A stretch of 64,000 bases of DNA, taken from NCBI GenBank assembly GCA_927441425.1, contig CAKMKG010000011.1:1-64000 (forward strand), written 5' to 3'. Made by a program: the position numbers and the translations under genes. Numbering within the stretch: position 1 is the stretch's first letter; each line of letters starts with the position of its first letter. Below are positions 1-7,790 of this stretch, piece by piece. The stretch comes from an uncultured Bacillota bacterium (GTDB taxonomy: Bacteria > Bacillota > Clostridia > Peptostreptococcales > Anaerovoracaceae). Under the pieces are notes generated by a model. That model had not been told where the DNA came from. It saw only the letters and a list, made by a program, of their open reading frames with translations, and did not search any database.

Positions 1-52
1 ATGAAGATTTTATATTGGTATATTAGGTATCACCGATTGTGGAGGACTTAAA

Positions 53-523
53 ATGGGAATTCTTAGATTAAGAATAGTGTTAATTTCTTTACTCTTTGGC
101 TTCATATGTTCAGGTATATTCTTATTGTATTTGAATATCAAATATCATTTACCGATACCACTTTTTCCTGTTTTTTTGTGGCAGGTTCTTTTCTTCACAA
201 TTGTGTCTTTATATGTATTATTATTACTCAAAGCTAAAGAAGAGAATTCCAAAGGAGAAAATCACTTAAAATCTTTGGGAAAACTTCGGACGGCATTGCA
301 GATTCTTTTAATTTTCCTTACAGCATCTGTCTTTTTTATGCCTATTCTAAGTAGTTTCTTTTTTTTGTTCAGTATACTTTTACTTTGTGTCGGAGCCTTT
401 TTATATTTTCGGACAAAATCAAGGCTCTCAGTGTCCCTCGTATTATGGGGACTTGCCATGCTAGGTTCAACTTATCTTATGATTATATTCGTATACGGCA
501 TTGAAAATTGTATGATATCCTAA
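53..523 (+). CDS. Hypothetical multi-pass membrane protein (156 aa)
   Basis: I do not recognise the family. About five hydrophobic segments are visible (roughly residues 5-26, 33-58, 83-100, 102-118 and 128-150), with a short charged loop between the second and third (KAKEENSKGENHLKS). That makes it an integral membrane protein with almost no soluble part. The ATG at 53 has a good ribosome site (GGAGG at 41-45). Base composition is very AT-rich, like the next small gene, which suggests an accessory region. A frame ending at 51 enters from outside the window and cannot be assigned. Confidence 0.55.
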   Translation: MGILRLRIVLISLLFGFICSGIFLLYLNIKYHLPIPLFPVFLWQVLFFTIVSLYVLLLLKAKEENSKGENHLKSLGKLRTALQILLIFLTASVFFMPILSSFFFLFSILLLCVGAFLYFRTKSRLSVSLVLWGLAMLGSTYLMIIFVYGIENCMIS

Positions 524-604
524 CGTGGTGGGTAACAAATTAATAATAAGTCTAAAGATTTGAACTTCCGGTTAAACTGTAAAAAAAATAGAGAGGTATC
601 TTAA

Positions 605-958
605 GTGAAAAGAAATAAAAAAACGTATGTCCTAGTCTTGGTCGTATTCGTTATCCTAATCGGTTACTTTTTAATATATATTAAGCCAGACCACTATGTT
701 GATGCGTTTATCTCTATCGTGAATAAGAGCAATGCAGATAATAATTACTATATTTATATAGATAATGAATTTGCTAATCATAGCGAAACTAAATTGGAAT
801 GCACAAAACAACAATATGAGAATATTGTCATTGACAAACAATTACAATATCATGTTGCTTATGAATTTAACTCACATTCACCACAAAAAGGCAAAATTAT
901 AATTTTTGATCTTAACAATACAATAGACAATAGAGCGGGTTCAGAACCAACGATTTAA
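605..958 (+). CDS. Hypothetical single-pass exported/anchored protein (117 aa)
   Basis: Unrecognised. The N-terminus is lysine-rich followed by one hydrophobic segment (about residues 8-27), typical of an uncleaved signal anchor. The remaining ~85 residues are polar and rich in Asn, Asp and Tyr, so they probably lie outside the membrane. It starts with GTG at 605 behind GAGAGG. Very AT-rich composition matches the upstream membrane protein; the two may form a small unit, but no function can be given. Confidence 0.5.
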   Translation: MKRNKKTYVLVLVVFVILIGYFLIYIKPDHYVDAFISIVNKSNADNNYYIYIDNEFANHSETKLECTKQQYENIVIDKQLQYHVAYEFNSHSPQKGKIIIFDLNNTIDNRAGSEPTI

Positions 959-976
959 GATGAATATGCATTACAG

Positions 977-1020
977 AAGCCTGGGAAATATCGCAATATT
1001 TTGGCTTTATTGTATTTTTG
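977..1020 (+). terminator. Probable Rho-independent terminator
   Basis: AAGCC (977-981) pairs with GGCTT (1003-1007) and an inner AAATAT/ATATTT stem continues the hairpin around a CGC loop. A T-rich stretch follows. It lies between the hypothetical gene and the methyltransferase gene. Confidence 0.45.
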
Positions 1021-1057
1021 TTTCTTGTTTGCCAAGGGCAATGGAAGGAAAATTTAA

Positions 1058-1918
1058 ATGGAAAATAACGAAGATCACGACCTGTTAGTTTGCACTGTCT
1101 GTAAACATAGACTAGTACAGATGATAAGAGAAAAGACTTATCAGTGTATCAATGACCACAATTTTGATATAGCAAAACAAGGCTACGTGAACTTATTGGT
1201 CAATAATCAGAAAAAAAGCAGACTACCTGGGGATTCAAAAGAGATGGTTCATGCTAGAACAAAATTCTTGTCAAAAGGATATTATGATACACTATCTAGG
1301 CGAATTAACGAATGTGTTATAGAACAATTGAACAAGATAAGCTCAAATTCTTACAATATTTTAGACATTGGCTGTGGTAATGGTTATTATACAAACGAAC
1401 TGATGAAATCAACCCAAGAAAAAAACATCTTTGCTTATTATTATGGTTTAGACATTTCCAAAGAAGCAGTAAAATTCGCAAGCACTTCAAACAAATTTAT
1501 TACCTGGGTCGTGGCAAATAGTTACTATCTCCCTTTTAATGAGAATTCCTTTCATTGCATCTTATCCGTTTTTAGTCCTGTCAAGATAACCGAATGTACA
1601 AGAGTAATGAAAAACAATGGCATTTTTATTCGCGTTTTGCCCGGAATAAATCATTTGATTCAAATCAGAGACCTTATTTATGAAACGGTTATTCTAAGTG
1701 ATGAAAATGATCCTGCTGAAAGATACGAAGGCTTAAAACTAATTGATGAATCAAAGGTAAGCTTTGACATATCGATCAAAAAGGATGATATTCTATCATT
1801 GGTAGGAATGACACCCCATTTCTGGAAGACAAGCAAGGTTAATAAAGAGCCCTTAAATGACCTTGTGATGCTAAAGGTCACCATAGATATGCAAATACTG
1901 ATATATGAAAAATGTTGA
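1058..1918 (+). CDS. RlmA-type 23S rRNA (guanine-N1)-methyltransferase
   Basis: This SAM-dependent enzyme family methylates N1 of a guanine in helix 35 of 23S rRNA (G745 for RlmA-I, G748 for RlmA-II/TlrB). A zinc-finger pattern opens the protein: C-x2-C (residues 12, 15) then C and H about 15-20 residues later (CINDHNFD). The family signature AKQGYVNLL and the PGDSKEMVHAR segment follow. The SAM-binding motif I is LDIGCGNGYY (about 104-113). Length 286 aa is normal for the family. TlrB-type members give tylosin/mycinamicin resistance, but I cannot tell RlmA-I from RlmA-II by eye. It precedes a lipoprotein gene and arr. Confidence 0.85.
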   Translation: MENNEDHDLLVCTVCKHRLVQMIREKTYQCINDHNFDIAKQGYVNLLVNNQKKSRLPGDSKEMVHARTKFLSKGYYDTLSRRINECVIEQLNKISSNSYNILDIGCGNGYYTNELMKSTQEKNIFAYYYGLDISKEAVKFASTSNKFITWVVANSYYLPFNENSFHCILSVFSPVKITECTRVMKNNGIFIRVLPGINHLIQIRDLIYETVILSDENDPAERYEGLKLIDESKVSFDISIKKDDILSLVGMTPHFWKTSKVNKEPLNDLVMLKVTIDMQILIYEKC

Positions 1919-1943
1919 GTCATTCAACAAACGAGGTATTCAA

Positions 1944-2396
1944 GTGAGAAATAAATTTTTATTGATCCCACTCCTGTTCATTTTATTGATAGGTGCTTGT
2001 TCATGTAGCCGCCAATCAAATCCTGATTTACAATCGGTTTCGAAAGATGTTGAACTATTTACAGTAGCGAAAAATATCAGCTTAAAGACGGGAATAAATA
2101 TTGACAATGATACGGTTCTTGAAAGTGTAGATTTTATTGGCTTTAACTATAAATATAACGAGTCTCAAAAGGAGTATATCTTTACATTCAAACTAACAAG
2201 TGAAGGACAGAAAAAAATGACAGATGTATCTACAAAACTAGCTGAGACATCAGGCGATTTGTCCTTGTGGATTGGTGACGAACTCATTTCATCACCTAAA
2301 GTAACGGAACCTATTACCGGGGATGCATTTGCTGTAATTATAGTAGAGGTAACAGAAGACAATATATCAGACTTTGTAGATAAATTTAAAGATTAA
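1944..2396 (+). CDS. Lipoprotein with SecD-head-like domain
   Basis: A lipoprotein signal is clear: basic start, hydrophobic core, then lipobox LIGAC with the modified Cys at about residue 18. I chose GTG at 1944 because GAGGT lies just upstream; the longer in-frame ATG at 1905 sits inside the preceding gene without a ribosome site. The C-terminal ~90 residues (FTFKLTSEGQKKM ... GDELISSPKVTEPITG) resemble the periplasmic P1 head subdomain of SecD, which reads as LTSEGAKKF ... ISAPVV.EPITGG in that family. No membrane helices or other SecD parts are present, so this is a stand-alone domain of unknown role. Confidence 0.6.
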   Translation: MRNKFLLIPLLFILLIGACSCSRQSNPDLQSVSKDVELFTVAKNISLKTGINIDNDTVLESVDFIGFNYKYNESQKEYIFTFKLTSEGQKKMTDVSTKLAETSGDLSLWIGDELISSPKVTEPITGDAFAVIIVEVTEDNISDFVDKFKD

Positions 2397-2505
2397 ATCA
2401 AGGTTGTTCCTTTTCGCGGGCAATTTAAATAAAAAAATGAATAGATACAGACAATAGTACGATGGATAAATATTAATAAATTAAAACAAAGAGGAAGTGA
2501 ACAAA

Positions 2506-2934
2506 TTGACTACCATATTGCAGAACAACGGACCCTCAGATTCCGGACCTTTCTACCACGGCACAAAAGCCAACTTGAAGCCGGGGGACTTGTTGGAGCC
2601 CGGACATAGCTCAAACTATGGCGTGCGAAAGGAGGCCAACTACGTCTATCTGACCGCGACACTAGATGCGGCTATATGGGGAGCTGAACTTGCGGTGGGC
2701 GACGATCCCGGTCGGATCTATCGTGTGGAGCCTACGGGCACCATCGAAGATGACCCCAATCTGACGGATAAAAAATTTCCAGGGAATCCAACTAGGTCTT
2801 ACCGCACCCGACAGTCCCTAAGAATAGTAAGCGAAGTCTTGGACTGGGAGGGGCACTCCCTAGAGGAGCTCCGGAAAATGCAGGACCACCTTGACGAGCT
2901 TAAACGACTTGGCATCGAGGCAATTAACGACTAA
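2506..2934 (+). CDS. arr: NAD+--rifampin ADP-ribosyltransferase (Arr)
   Basis: Arr inactivates rifamycins by ADP-ribosylating the C23 hydroxyl with NAD+. Family hallmarks are all visible: FYHGTKANLKPGDLL near the N-terminus, WGAELA, RIYRVEPTG, EDDPNLTDKKFPGNPTRSYR, and LRIV...DWEGH. The ~142-aa length matches Arr-2-type enzymes. Start: the longest frame begins at GTG 2497, but GAGGA (2491-2495) abuts it; TTG at 2506 has better spacing. The gene is visibly G+C-richer, with more C/G third positions, than the AT-rich genes on either side, a sign of transfer. No integron recombination site or transposon end was seen. Confidence 0.92.
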   Translation: MTTILQNNGPSDSGPFYHGTKANLKPGDLLEPGHSSNYGVRKEANYVYLTATLDAAIWGAELAVGDDPGRIYRVEPTGTIEDDPNLTDKKFPGNPTRSYRTRQSLRIVSEVLDWEGHSLEELRKMQDHLDELKRLGIEAIND

Positions 2935-3014
2935 ACGCGTGATAAGGTTAAAGAAAAAATCATTGGCGACGATATTTCGGATAAATTCATACAGTCAAAG
3001 CGAGGAAATAAACA

Positions 3015-3503
3015 ATGTTCAGAGAAATGAGAAGAGGCAAGCAATTATTATCAATGGAAGACACCGTAGCAGTAATGGATAGGTGCACAAACGGTACCGT
3101 AGCGTGTCTGGGAGATGACGACTATCCTTACTCAGTTCCACTCAGCTATGTGTATTTCAATGACAAAATCTATTTTCATTCAGCAAAAGCAGGTCATAAA
3201 ATCGATGCCATTACGAAGAACCCAAAGGTATCCTTTTCAGTAATCGACGAAGATACAATCGTAAGTGAAGCATATACTACTTATTTCCGTAGTGTGATTG
3301 CTTTTGGTAAAGTAAGAATTGTAGAAGGAGATGAATGGTTAGAAGCTTTTGGGGCTCTAGTTGAAAAATATTCGGGAGATCAGCCTGACGAAGCCAAACA
3401 TAAGGAAATAGCTGGATGTACGCATACTTATATTATTGCAATAGACATCGATCACATTACTGGAAAAGAAGCCATTGAATACGTCAATGCGAAGAGAAAA
3501 TAA
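3015..3503 (+). CDS. NimA-like pyridoxamine 5'-phosphate oxidase-fold protein
   Basis: This belongs to the split-barrel flavin-binding group that includes 5-nitroimidazole resistance (Nim) proteins. The start MFREMRRGKQLLS, the strand YPYSVPLSYVY and the following KIYFHSAKAGHKIDAI are characteristic. FMN probably binds in the barrel. In NimA the catalytic His is in such a motif, but most homologues are uncharacterised, so resistance should not be assumed. The ATG at 3015 has GAGGA 10 nt upstream. It follows arr by 80 bp in the same direction. Confidence 0.8.
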   Translation: MFREMRRGKQLLSMEDTVAVMDRCTNGTVACLGDDDYPYSVPLSYVYFNDKIYFHSAKAGHKIDAITKNPKVSFSVIDEDTIVSEAYTTYFRSVIAFGKVRIVEGDEWLEAFGALVEKYSGDQPDEAKHKEIAGCTHTYIIAIDIDHITGKEAIEYVNAKRK

Positions 3504-3511
3504 GGTGTGAA

Positions 3512-3769
3512 TTATCTTCTCCTCGATACCCCACAGGCATAGTCATAATCTTTCTTATGTACATAAAGATAATACATTGTGGATAACTGCAGTTTCTCCC
3601 CAACGGAACCAAATTGGGACCTGCTCGATCCGAAGAGGGATGAGCTGTTATTACTGACTAATTTATAATCATATTTAATGCCGTTATCCTCAAGTCTCTG
3701 ACGAGCCTCATAAAACCTTTCAAGAGAATTTCCCATATAGACTTCTTTCCGATTCCAAAATAGGATCAT
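3512..3769 (-). CDS. Conserved small hypothetical protein (85 aa)
   Basis: Begins MILFWNRKEVYMG and has a central Ser/Gly-rich linker and an ending (YYLYVHKKDYDYA) of a kind I recall from short uncharacterised Firmicutes proteins. No signal, helix or known motif is visible. The reverse-strand start has an AAGGGGTG ribosome site 7 nt away. It is convergent with the NimA-like gene (9 bp between stop codons). Confidence 0.5.
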   Translation of the reverse strand: MILFWNRKEVYMGNSLERFYEARQRLEDNGIKYDYKLVSNNSSSLFGSSRSQFGSVGEKLQLSTMYYLYVHKKDYDYACGVSRRR

Positions 3770-4002
3770 TCTAATTCACCCCTTGATACAATATTTACTT
3801 AAAATATAGCATTTTTTTCTTGGATTGTAAATCATAGCAAGAAAGGATCTATTCCTTCATGCAGATCAGATTCTATTACCGGTTGGAGCCGTTGGAACAA
3901 AAATCCATGAAGGATAATAATCTGATTGTATGATGGTTGTATAAGAAGTGTGGACTGTCCGGTCACCATCAGATTGATAAATTGAAGGAGGGAAGACAAA
4001 CG

Positions 4003-4296
4003 ATGGAAAGTATTATCGAATCCATCAGGCCTGAACTTGCAATTCTGATCGCATTCCTTTACTGTGTAGGACTTTTTCTGAAAAAGTGGGATGGTTTCAC
4101 AAAAGAATGGATGATCCCATATATATTGCTGGCAGTCAGTTTTTTGATCACTCTGGCATATGTAAGTATCTATTTGAATGAAGGCTTCAACCCACCGGTG
4201 ATTGTAGCGGTCACTATACAGTCTGTTTTGATTGCAGCCGTTACTGTATTCGGTAATGAATTAGTAAAACAAGTATTGACAAAAAGAAAAGAATAA
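4003..4296 (+). CDS. Holin-like small membrane protein
   Basis: 97 residues with three hydrophobic segments (about 10-26, 37-57 and 63-83) and a short basic C-terminal tail (KQVLTKRKE). The opening IRPELAILIAFLYCVGLFLKK and the overall pattern resemble Hol44/phage_holin_5 proteins, small phage-derived membrane proteins that may open the membrane for a lysin. ATG 4003 has AAGGAGGG at 3985-3992; the longer frame from 3937 has no ribosome site. No phage genes surround it. The facing gene encodes a peptidoglycan LD-carboxypeptidase, a plausible functional neighbour only. Confidence 0.6.
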   Translation: MESIIESIRPELAILIAFLYCVGLFLKKWDGFTKEWMIPYILLAVSFLITLAYVSIYLNEGFNPPVIVAVTIQSVLIAAVTVFGNELVKQVLTKRKE

Positions 4297-4302
4297 CCCA
4301 TC

Positions 4303-4339
4303 AAGCCACTCGGGAGAAATCCTGCAGTGGCTTTTTTTA
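4303..4339 (+). terminator. Rho-independent terminator after holin-like gene
   Basis: AAGCCACT (4303-4310) pairs perfectly with AGTGGCTT (4326-4333), followed by a run of T. It sits between the convergent holin-like and LD-carboxypeptidase genes. Confidence 0.8.
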
Positions 4340-4353
4340 TCCAAAAGACGTTG

Positions 4354-5280
4354 TTACACCGGGCTAACGGTGGTCTCTAAAACGGTCAGTGTATTGTCAT
4401 AGGTATTCAGATTCGCAACGGCACCAATCGGAATCGCCATTTTGTAGTAGCCATGTCCCGAGGTTAAATTTGTCATAAGGGGCTTGCCCAGAGGAACCAT
4501 CACTTCAGTGATCAGATCCTCATAAGATTTGCCGTAAGCGAGCTCGCAGTTTGAACACTCTCCCATAATGATTCCTGCGCAGTCATCGATCTTTCCAGCT
4601 CGAATCAAATGTGTGATGAACCGATAGACCCGACTCGCCGCTTCATGGGTTTCCTCAATGAAAAGAATCTTACCTCTGGTATCTATTTCAAAGGGGGTTC
4701 CCAGTGTATCCATGAAAGACGTTAGGTTTCCCCCCACGATCTCACCCGTCACATTTCCCGGCACTCTGCTTAGCAATGGGATTCCGGGTGGGTTATTTAG
4801 CTGCCTTGGTACTATGAGTGTAGATGTGGCCGCAAAAAACTGATCGAAGTTGTACGCTGGGGTCGATGGCCGGAAATCAAGCAGCAAAAGGCTGTGGAAT
4901 GTAATCAGATCTGCCAGTATGTACAGGACATTCAATAAAACGGTGATATCGCTGTAGCCGGTAAGAATCTTAGGATTTTGATTTATGATCGTGTAATTCA
5001 GGTATTCAAGAATGTCTGCGACACCGGAACCACCTCTCACGGGAATGATTGCTCTTACTTCCGGATTCTCGAACATGCGCATCAGATCGGCAGCTCGCTG
5101 CTGTGGTGTAGCTGCAACATAACCCATTGATGAATACACATATTCGCCTACGACTACGCGAAACCCCATATTTTCAAGGAACTGAATCCTCGCATTAATG
5201 GTTTCCGCATCCCGTGGACTTCCGAGGGTAACGATTCCTACGGTGTCTCCTGCACGCAAAATAGGCGGTCTAATAGCCAT
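4354..5280 (-). CDS. LD-carboxypeptidase, S66 family (LdcA/MccF-like)
   Basis: S66 serine peptidases cleave the L-Lys/DAP-D-Ala bond of muropeptide tetrapeptides, or, in MccF-type members, microcin C adducts. Family features: RGGSG (82-86, usually RGGYG), nucleophile elbow GYSDIT with Ser110, acidic residues in LFIEETHE (E209/E210), and the catalytic His in SGHG (H276). At 308 aa it has the usual length. There is no signal peptide, so it is probably cytoplasmic and involved in wall recycling. The reverse-strand ATG has an AGGAGGCGA-type ribosome site. Confidence 0.85.
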   Translation of the reverse strand: MAIRPPILRAGDTVGIVTLGSPRDAETINARIQFLENMGFRVVVGEYVYSSMGYVAATPQQRAADLMRMFENPEVRAIIPVRGGSGVADILEYLNYTIINQNPKILTGYSDITVLLNVLYILADLITFHSLLLLDFRPSTPAYNFDQFFAATSTLIVPRQLNNPPGIPLLSRVPGNVTGEIVGGNLTSFMDTLGTPFEIDTRGKILFIEETHEAASRVYRFITHLIRAGKIDDCAGIIMGECSNCELAYGKSYEDLITEVMVPLGKPLMTNLTSGHGYYKMAIPIGAVANLNTYDNTLTVLETTVSPV

Positions 5281-5390
5281 TCTATATCGCCTCCTGTAAT
5301 CAAATGGAATAACGCATTTTTAGTATATGAAATAATATGCAGTCAGGTTAATATATTATTTAAAACATACAAAAATACTGCTTTTTTTGT

Positions 5391-5396
5391 TATAAT
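5391..5396 (+). promoter_or_regulatory. Candidate -10 element for the S1-domain gene
   Basis: TATAAT at 5391-5396 preceded by TGT (extended -10). No convincing -35 was found. It lies 38 bp before the chosen start of the S1-domain gene in the divergent intergenic region. Confidence 0.4.
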
Positions 5397-5433
5397 AATA
5401 AATAACAAAATGACACGAAAGGGAATCAACACG

Positions 5434-6579
5434 ATGGAAGAACAATATTCAATGTCTGATTTCATGGATGAAATTGACAAATCCATGAGAAGAGTTTATA
5501 AAGATGATGTCTTAAATGGGACAATCCTATCGGCAAACGAAGAAGAAATCTTGGTAAATATTAACCATACGTCAGACGGTATCATTACAAGAGAAGAAAT
5601 GGCCGAAGACTACGACTATCAAGTCGGGGACAATATTTCAGTACTCGTTCTTAATCCCCATGATGAGGAAGGCAATGTGGTTCTGTCCCATAAAAGCGCT
5701 GAAGAAATTGTGGGCTGGGACGATCTGGAAGAAGCCTATAACAAAAAAAAGAAGATCATAGCTAAAGTAACAGAAGCAATCAAAGGCGGGGTGTCTGCAT
5801 CTTATCGAAATGTCAGATGCTTTATCCCCGGCTCTCTTCTGTCCTATCGATATGTGGAAGACATGAGCATGTATGTGGGGAAAGACCTAGAGGTGGCCGT
5901 TGAGGATTTTGACAGAGAGAATAAACGGGTGGTCCTTTCCAGAAAGGCAGTTGAAACGGTAGAAAGACAAGGGAAAAAGGACCAGATGATGGATCAGCTT
6001 CAAGAGGGTGAAATGCGTCAGGGTGTTGTGACCAAGCTGATGAAATTTGGTGCTTTTGTTGACCTGGGTGGAGTGGAAGGTCTCATCTATCTGGATGACC
6101 TTGCCTGGCACCGCGTCAACGATCCGTCGGAAGTAGTTTCCGAAGGGGACCAAGTCACCGTTTATGTTGCTAATATTGATAAAAAGAGCGGAAAAATTGG
6201 CCTTGTATTGAAAAAGGTTGAAGAAGATCCATGGAAGGGAGCGGCTGAGTTTTATAAGGTTGACGATTTGGTCGAAGGCATAGTAGTAAGGCTCATGGAT
6301 TTCGGTGCTTTTGTAGAAGTGGAAGCGGGAATTGAGGGGCTTGTTCATCTGTCGGAGATTTCATCGGAGCGAATTCGAAAACCTTCGGATAAATTAAAAG
6401 TCGGGGATCAGATTCAGGCAATGATATTGAGCATCGATGAGAAAAATAAAAGAATGAGCTTAAGCATAAAAGATGCAGAGGGTCAAGTACCGGATGATGT
6501 TGAACTGACGCAAGAGGATCAGGGAACAACCCTAGGCGATTTGTTCGGAGATAAATTCAAGGACTTTTTTAAACAATAA
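5434..6579 (+). CDS. S1 RNA-binding domain protein (ribosomal protein S1 homologue)
   Basis: Four S1 (OB-fold) modules can be traced at roughly residues 15-80, 95-160, 183-250 and 268-335. The last two have the best signatures (GVVTKLMKFGAFVDLGGVEG and VVRLMDFGAFVEVEAGIEG). Such YpfD/RpsA-like proteins of Gram-positive bacteria bind mRNA and may assist translation; they are shorter than the six-domain E. coli S1. ATG 5434 was chosen because GAAAGGG lies upstream; ATG 5410 has no ribosome site and is close to the -10. The acidic tail ends in a short hydrophobic/basic segment. Confidence 0.85.
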   Translation: MEEQYSMSDFMDEIDKSMRRVYKDDVLNGTILSANEEEILVNINHTSDGIITREEMAEDYDYQVGDNISVLVLNPHDEEGNVVLSHKSAEEIVGWDDLEEAYNKKKKIIAKVTEAIKGGVSASYRNVRCFIPGSLLSYRYVEDMSMYVGKDLEVAVEDFDRENKRVVLSRKAVETVERQGKKDQMMDQLQEGEMRQGVVTKLMKFGAFVDLGGVEGLIYLDDLAWHRVNDPSEVVSEGDQVTVYVANIDKKSGKIGLVLKKVEEDPWKGAAEFYKVDDLVEGIVVRLMDFGAFVEVEAGIEGLVHLSEISSERIRKPSDKLKVGDQIQAMILSIDEKNKRMSLSIKDAEGQVPDDVELTQEDQGTTLGDLFGDKFKDFFKQ

Positions 6580-6582
6580 TAA

Positions 6583-6616
6583 AAGGTGCTTCTGTAGAGA
6601 CGGAAGCACCTTATTT
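6583..6616 (+). terminator. Rho-independent terminator after S1-domain gene
   Basis: AAGGTGCTTC (6583-6592) pairs perfectly with GAAGCACCTT (6603-6612), followed by a T-rich tract. It could also serve the convergent FRG gene. Confidence 0.8.
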
Positions 6617-6634
6617 ATTCACAGATTTCGGTTA

Positions 6635-7561
6635 CTATTTATACAGCCCTTTTATATTACCTGTTATCGTCTGGCAGATCACGTCGATACTATCCGGGAA
6701 AAGAAAGTCTTCTGTTATGCCAAAGGATTTCAAATCCCGCGTAATCAATTCTTTTTTATCTGCCGGTATGATGATCCTTTTTGCGACGCCCCGGTCCTTT
6801 TCCTTGTCGATCGGCTCAATATGTTCCGAGATTTCATAGTTAAGATAGGTATTGTCAATTTTATTTGGAAATATAATGAACGCGCCTTGCTGCCGCTTTT
6901 GCCTTTCGGATAATTCCAACGGGAAGATAAAGATCGGCTTTCTAAATCGAATTTCAATATTCTTCAAATAATCCTCTCTGTCATAAAAGTCATTCTCGGG
7001 ATTGTCAAAGGAAAATTCATAGAAATAGGGCAGCCTTTCTGACTTCTTGATTAAATGATCCAAAGTGATATTCGAATACTTTGCAATCAGATAGCTTTGG
7101 GCAATTGCATTTGCGATTGGAGATGTATAGGAATAGACCGAATCGATATTTTGCTTAAAAACGATGACCTCTCCCTCTCTGTCTTCAACGCCCCTTTTTT
7201 GTGTACAGGCAAAAAACAGAGCAACGAGTGCATTCGTCGTAATATCCAAAAGCCTAGTCGGAATTCCGAAGTGCTGTAATTTTGTTAGCAGGTTCATTGG
7301 ATAATCTTCTTCAACAAAGATATCCGGCAGCTTTCTCCTTGCTTCATGGACGAATCGCTCTTCAAACCATGTTAGATCATTATGAGCGTTTTGTTCCGGT
7401 TTTCTGGCAATGGAAGGAATTAATTCATATGTTTTATCTTCATAGCCTCTAAAGAATAAAATTTCTTCAGTAATCAGATCCGGCTTTCTCAGGCGTCCTA
7501 CCAAATTTGTAATGACACCCACATACTCTTTTAATGATGAAATCGTAATTTCTTTAGACAT
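6635..7561 (-). CDS. FRG domain-containing protein
   Basis: The FRG domain is named for a Phe-Arg-Gly motif, seen here as FFRGYED near residue 37. The companion motif is LQHFGIPTRLLDITTNALVALFFA (about 104-128). The biochemical role of FRG proteins is not settled; some occur in toxin or phage-defence contexts. There is no membrane segment, so it should be cytosolic. The start was set at the ATG at 7561, which has GGAGGT 4-9 nt upstream; the upstream in-frame ATG (7573) overlaps that ribosome site. It stands alone with its own intergenic regions. Confidence 0.8.
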   Translation of the reverse strand: MSKEITISSLKEYVGVITNLVGRLRKPDLITEEILFFRGYEDKTYELIPSIARKPEQNAHNDLTWFEERFVHEARRKLPDIFVEEDYPMNLLTKLQHFGIPTRLLDITTNALVALFFACTQKRGVEDREGEVIVFKQNIDSVYSYTSPIANAIAQSYLIAKYSNITLDHLIKKSERLPYFYEFSFDNPENDFYDREDYLKNIEIRFRKPIFIFPLELSERQKRQQGAFIIFPNKIDNTYLNYEISEHIEPIDKEKDRGVAKRIIIPADKKELITRDLKSFGITEDFLFPDSIDVICQTITGNIKGLYK

Positions 7562-7649
7562 AACTACCTCCATAAATTACACTTTTTTACAGTATAACGC
7601 AAAAGAGAAGACGTAGCAAGTTCAACTATATAGGCAGGACAGCTGACCA

Positions 7650-7702
7650 TTTATGCACCTAGAGGTGCATAAATATTGATTATGCACTCCAGAGTGCATA
7701 AA
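7650..7702. promoter_or_regulatory. Two closely related palindromes, candidate operator pair
   Basis: TTATGCACCT-AG-AGGTGCATAA (7651-7672, extended by one pair to 7650-7673) and TTATGCACTC-CA-GAGTGCATAA (7680-7701) are both perfect 10+2+10 inverted repeats sharing TTATGCAC...GTGCATAA. Their centres are 29 bp apart, nearly three helical turns. They lie between the divergent FRG and hemolysin III genes. Neither has a T-tract, so they look like protein-binding sites rather than terminators. The regulator is not identifiable. Confidence 0.6.
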
Positions 7703-7790
7703 TTCAACAATCGGTTAATAATAATACTGTCAATAGCATTGATGTAGGAAACATGTTATGATATCACTATGATTTAGGGGGGTAACTCAG

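Noticed and set aside
2397..3014. Integron cassette or transposon carrying arr
   Set aside because: No attC-like site, integrase, transposase or flanking direct repeat could be found by eye; only the base composition points to transfer.
7650..7702. HrcA CIRCE element
   Set aside because: CIRCE is TTAGCACTC-N9-GAGTGCTAA; these palindromes have TTATGCAC arms and a 2-bp centre.
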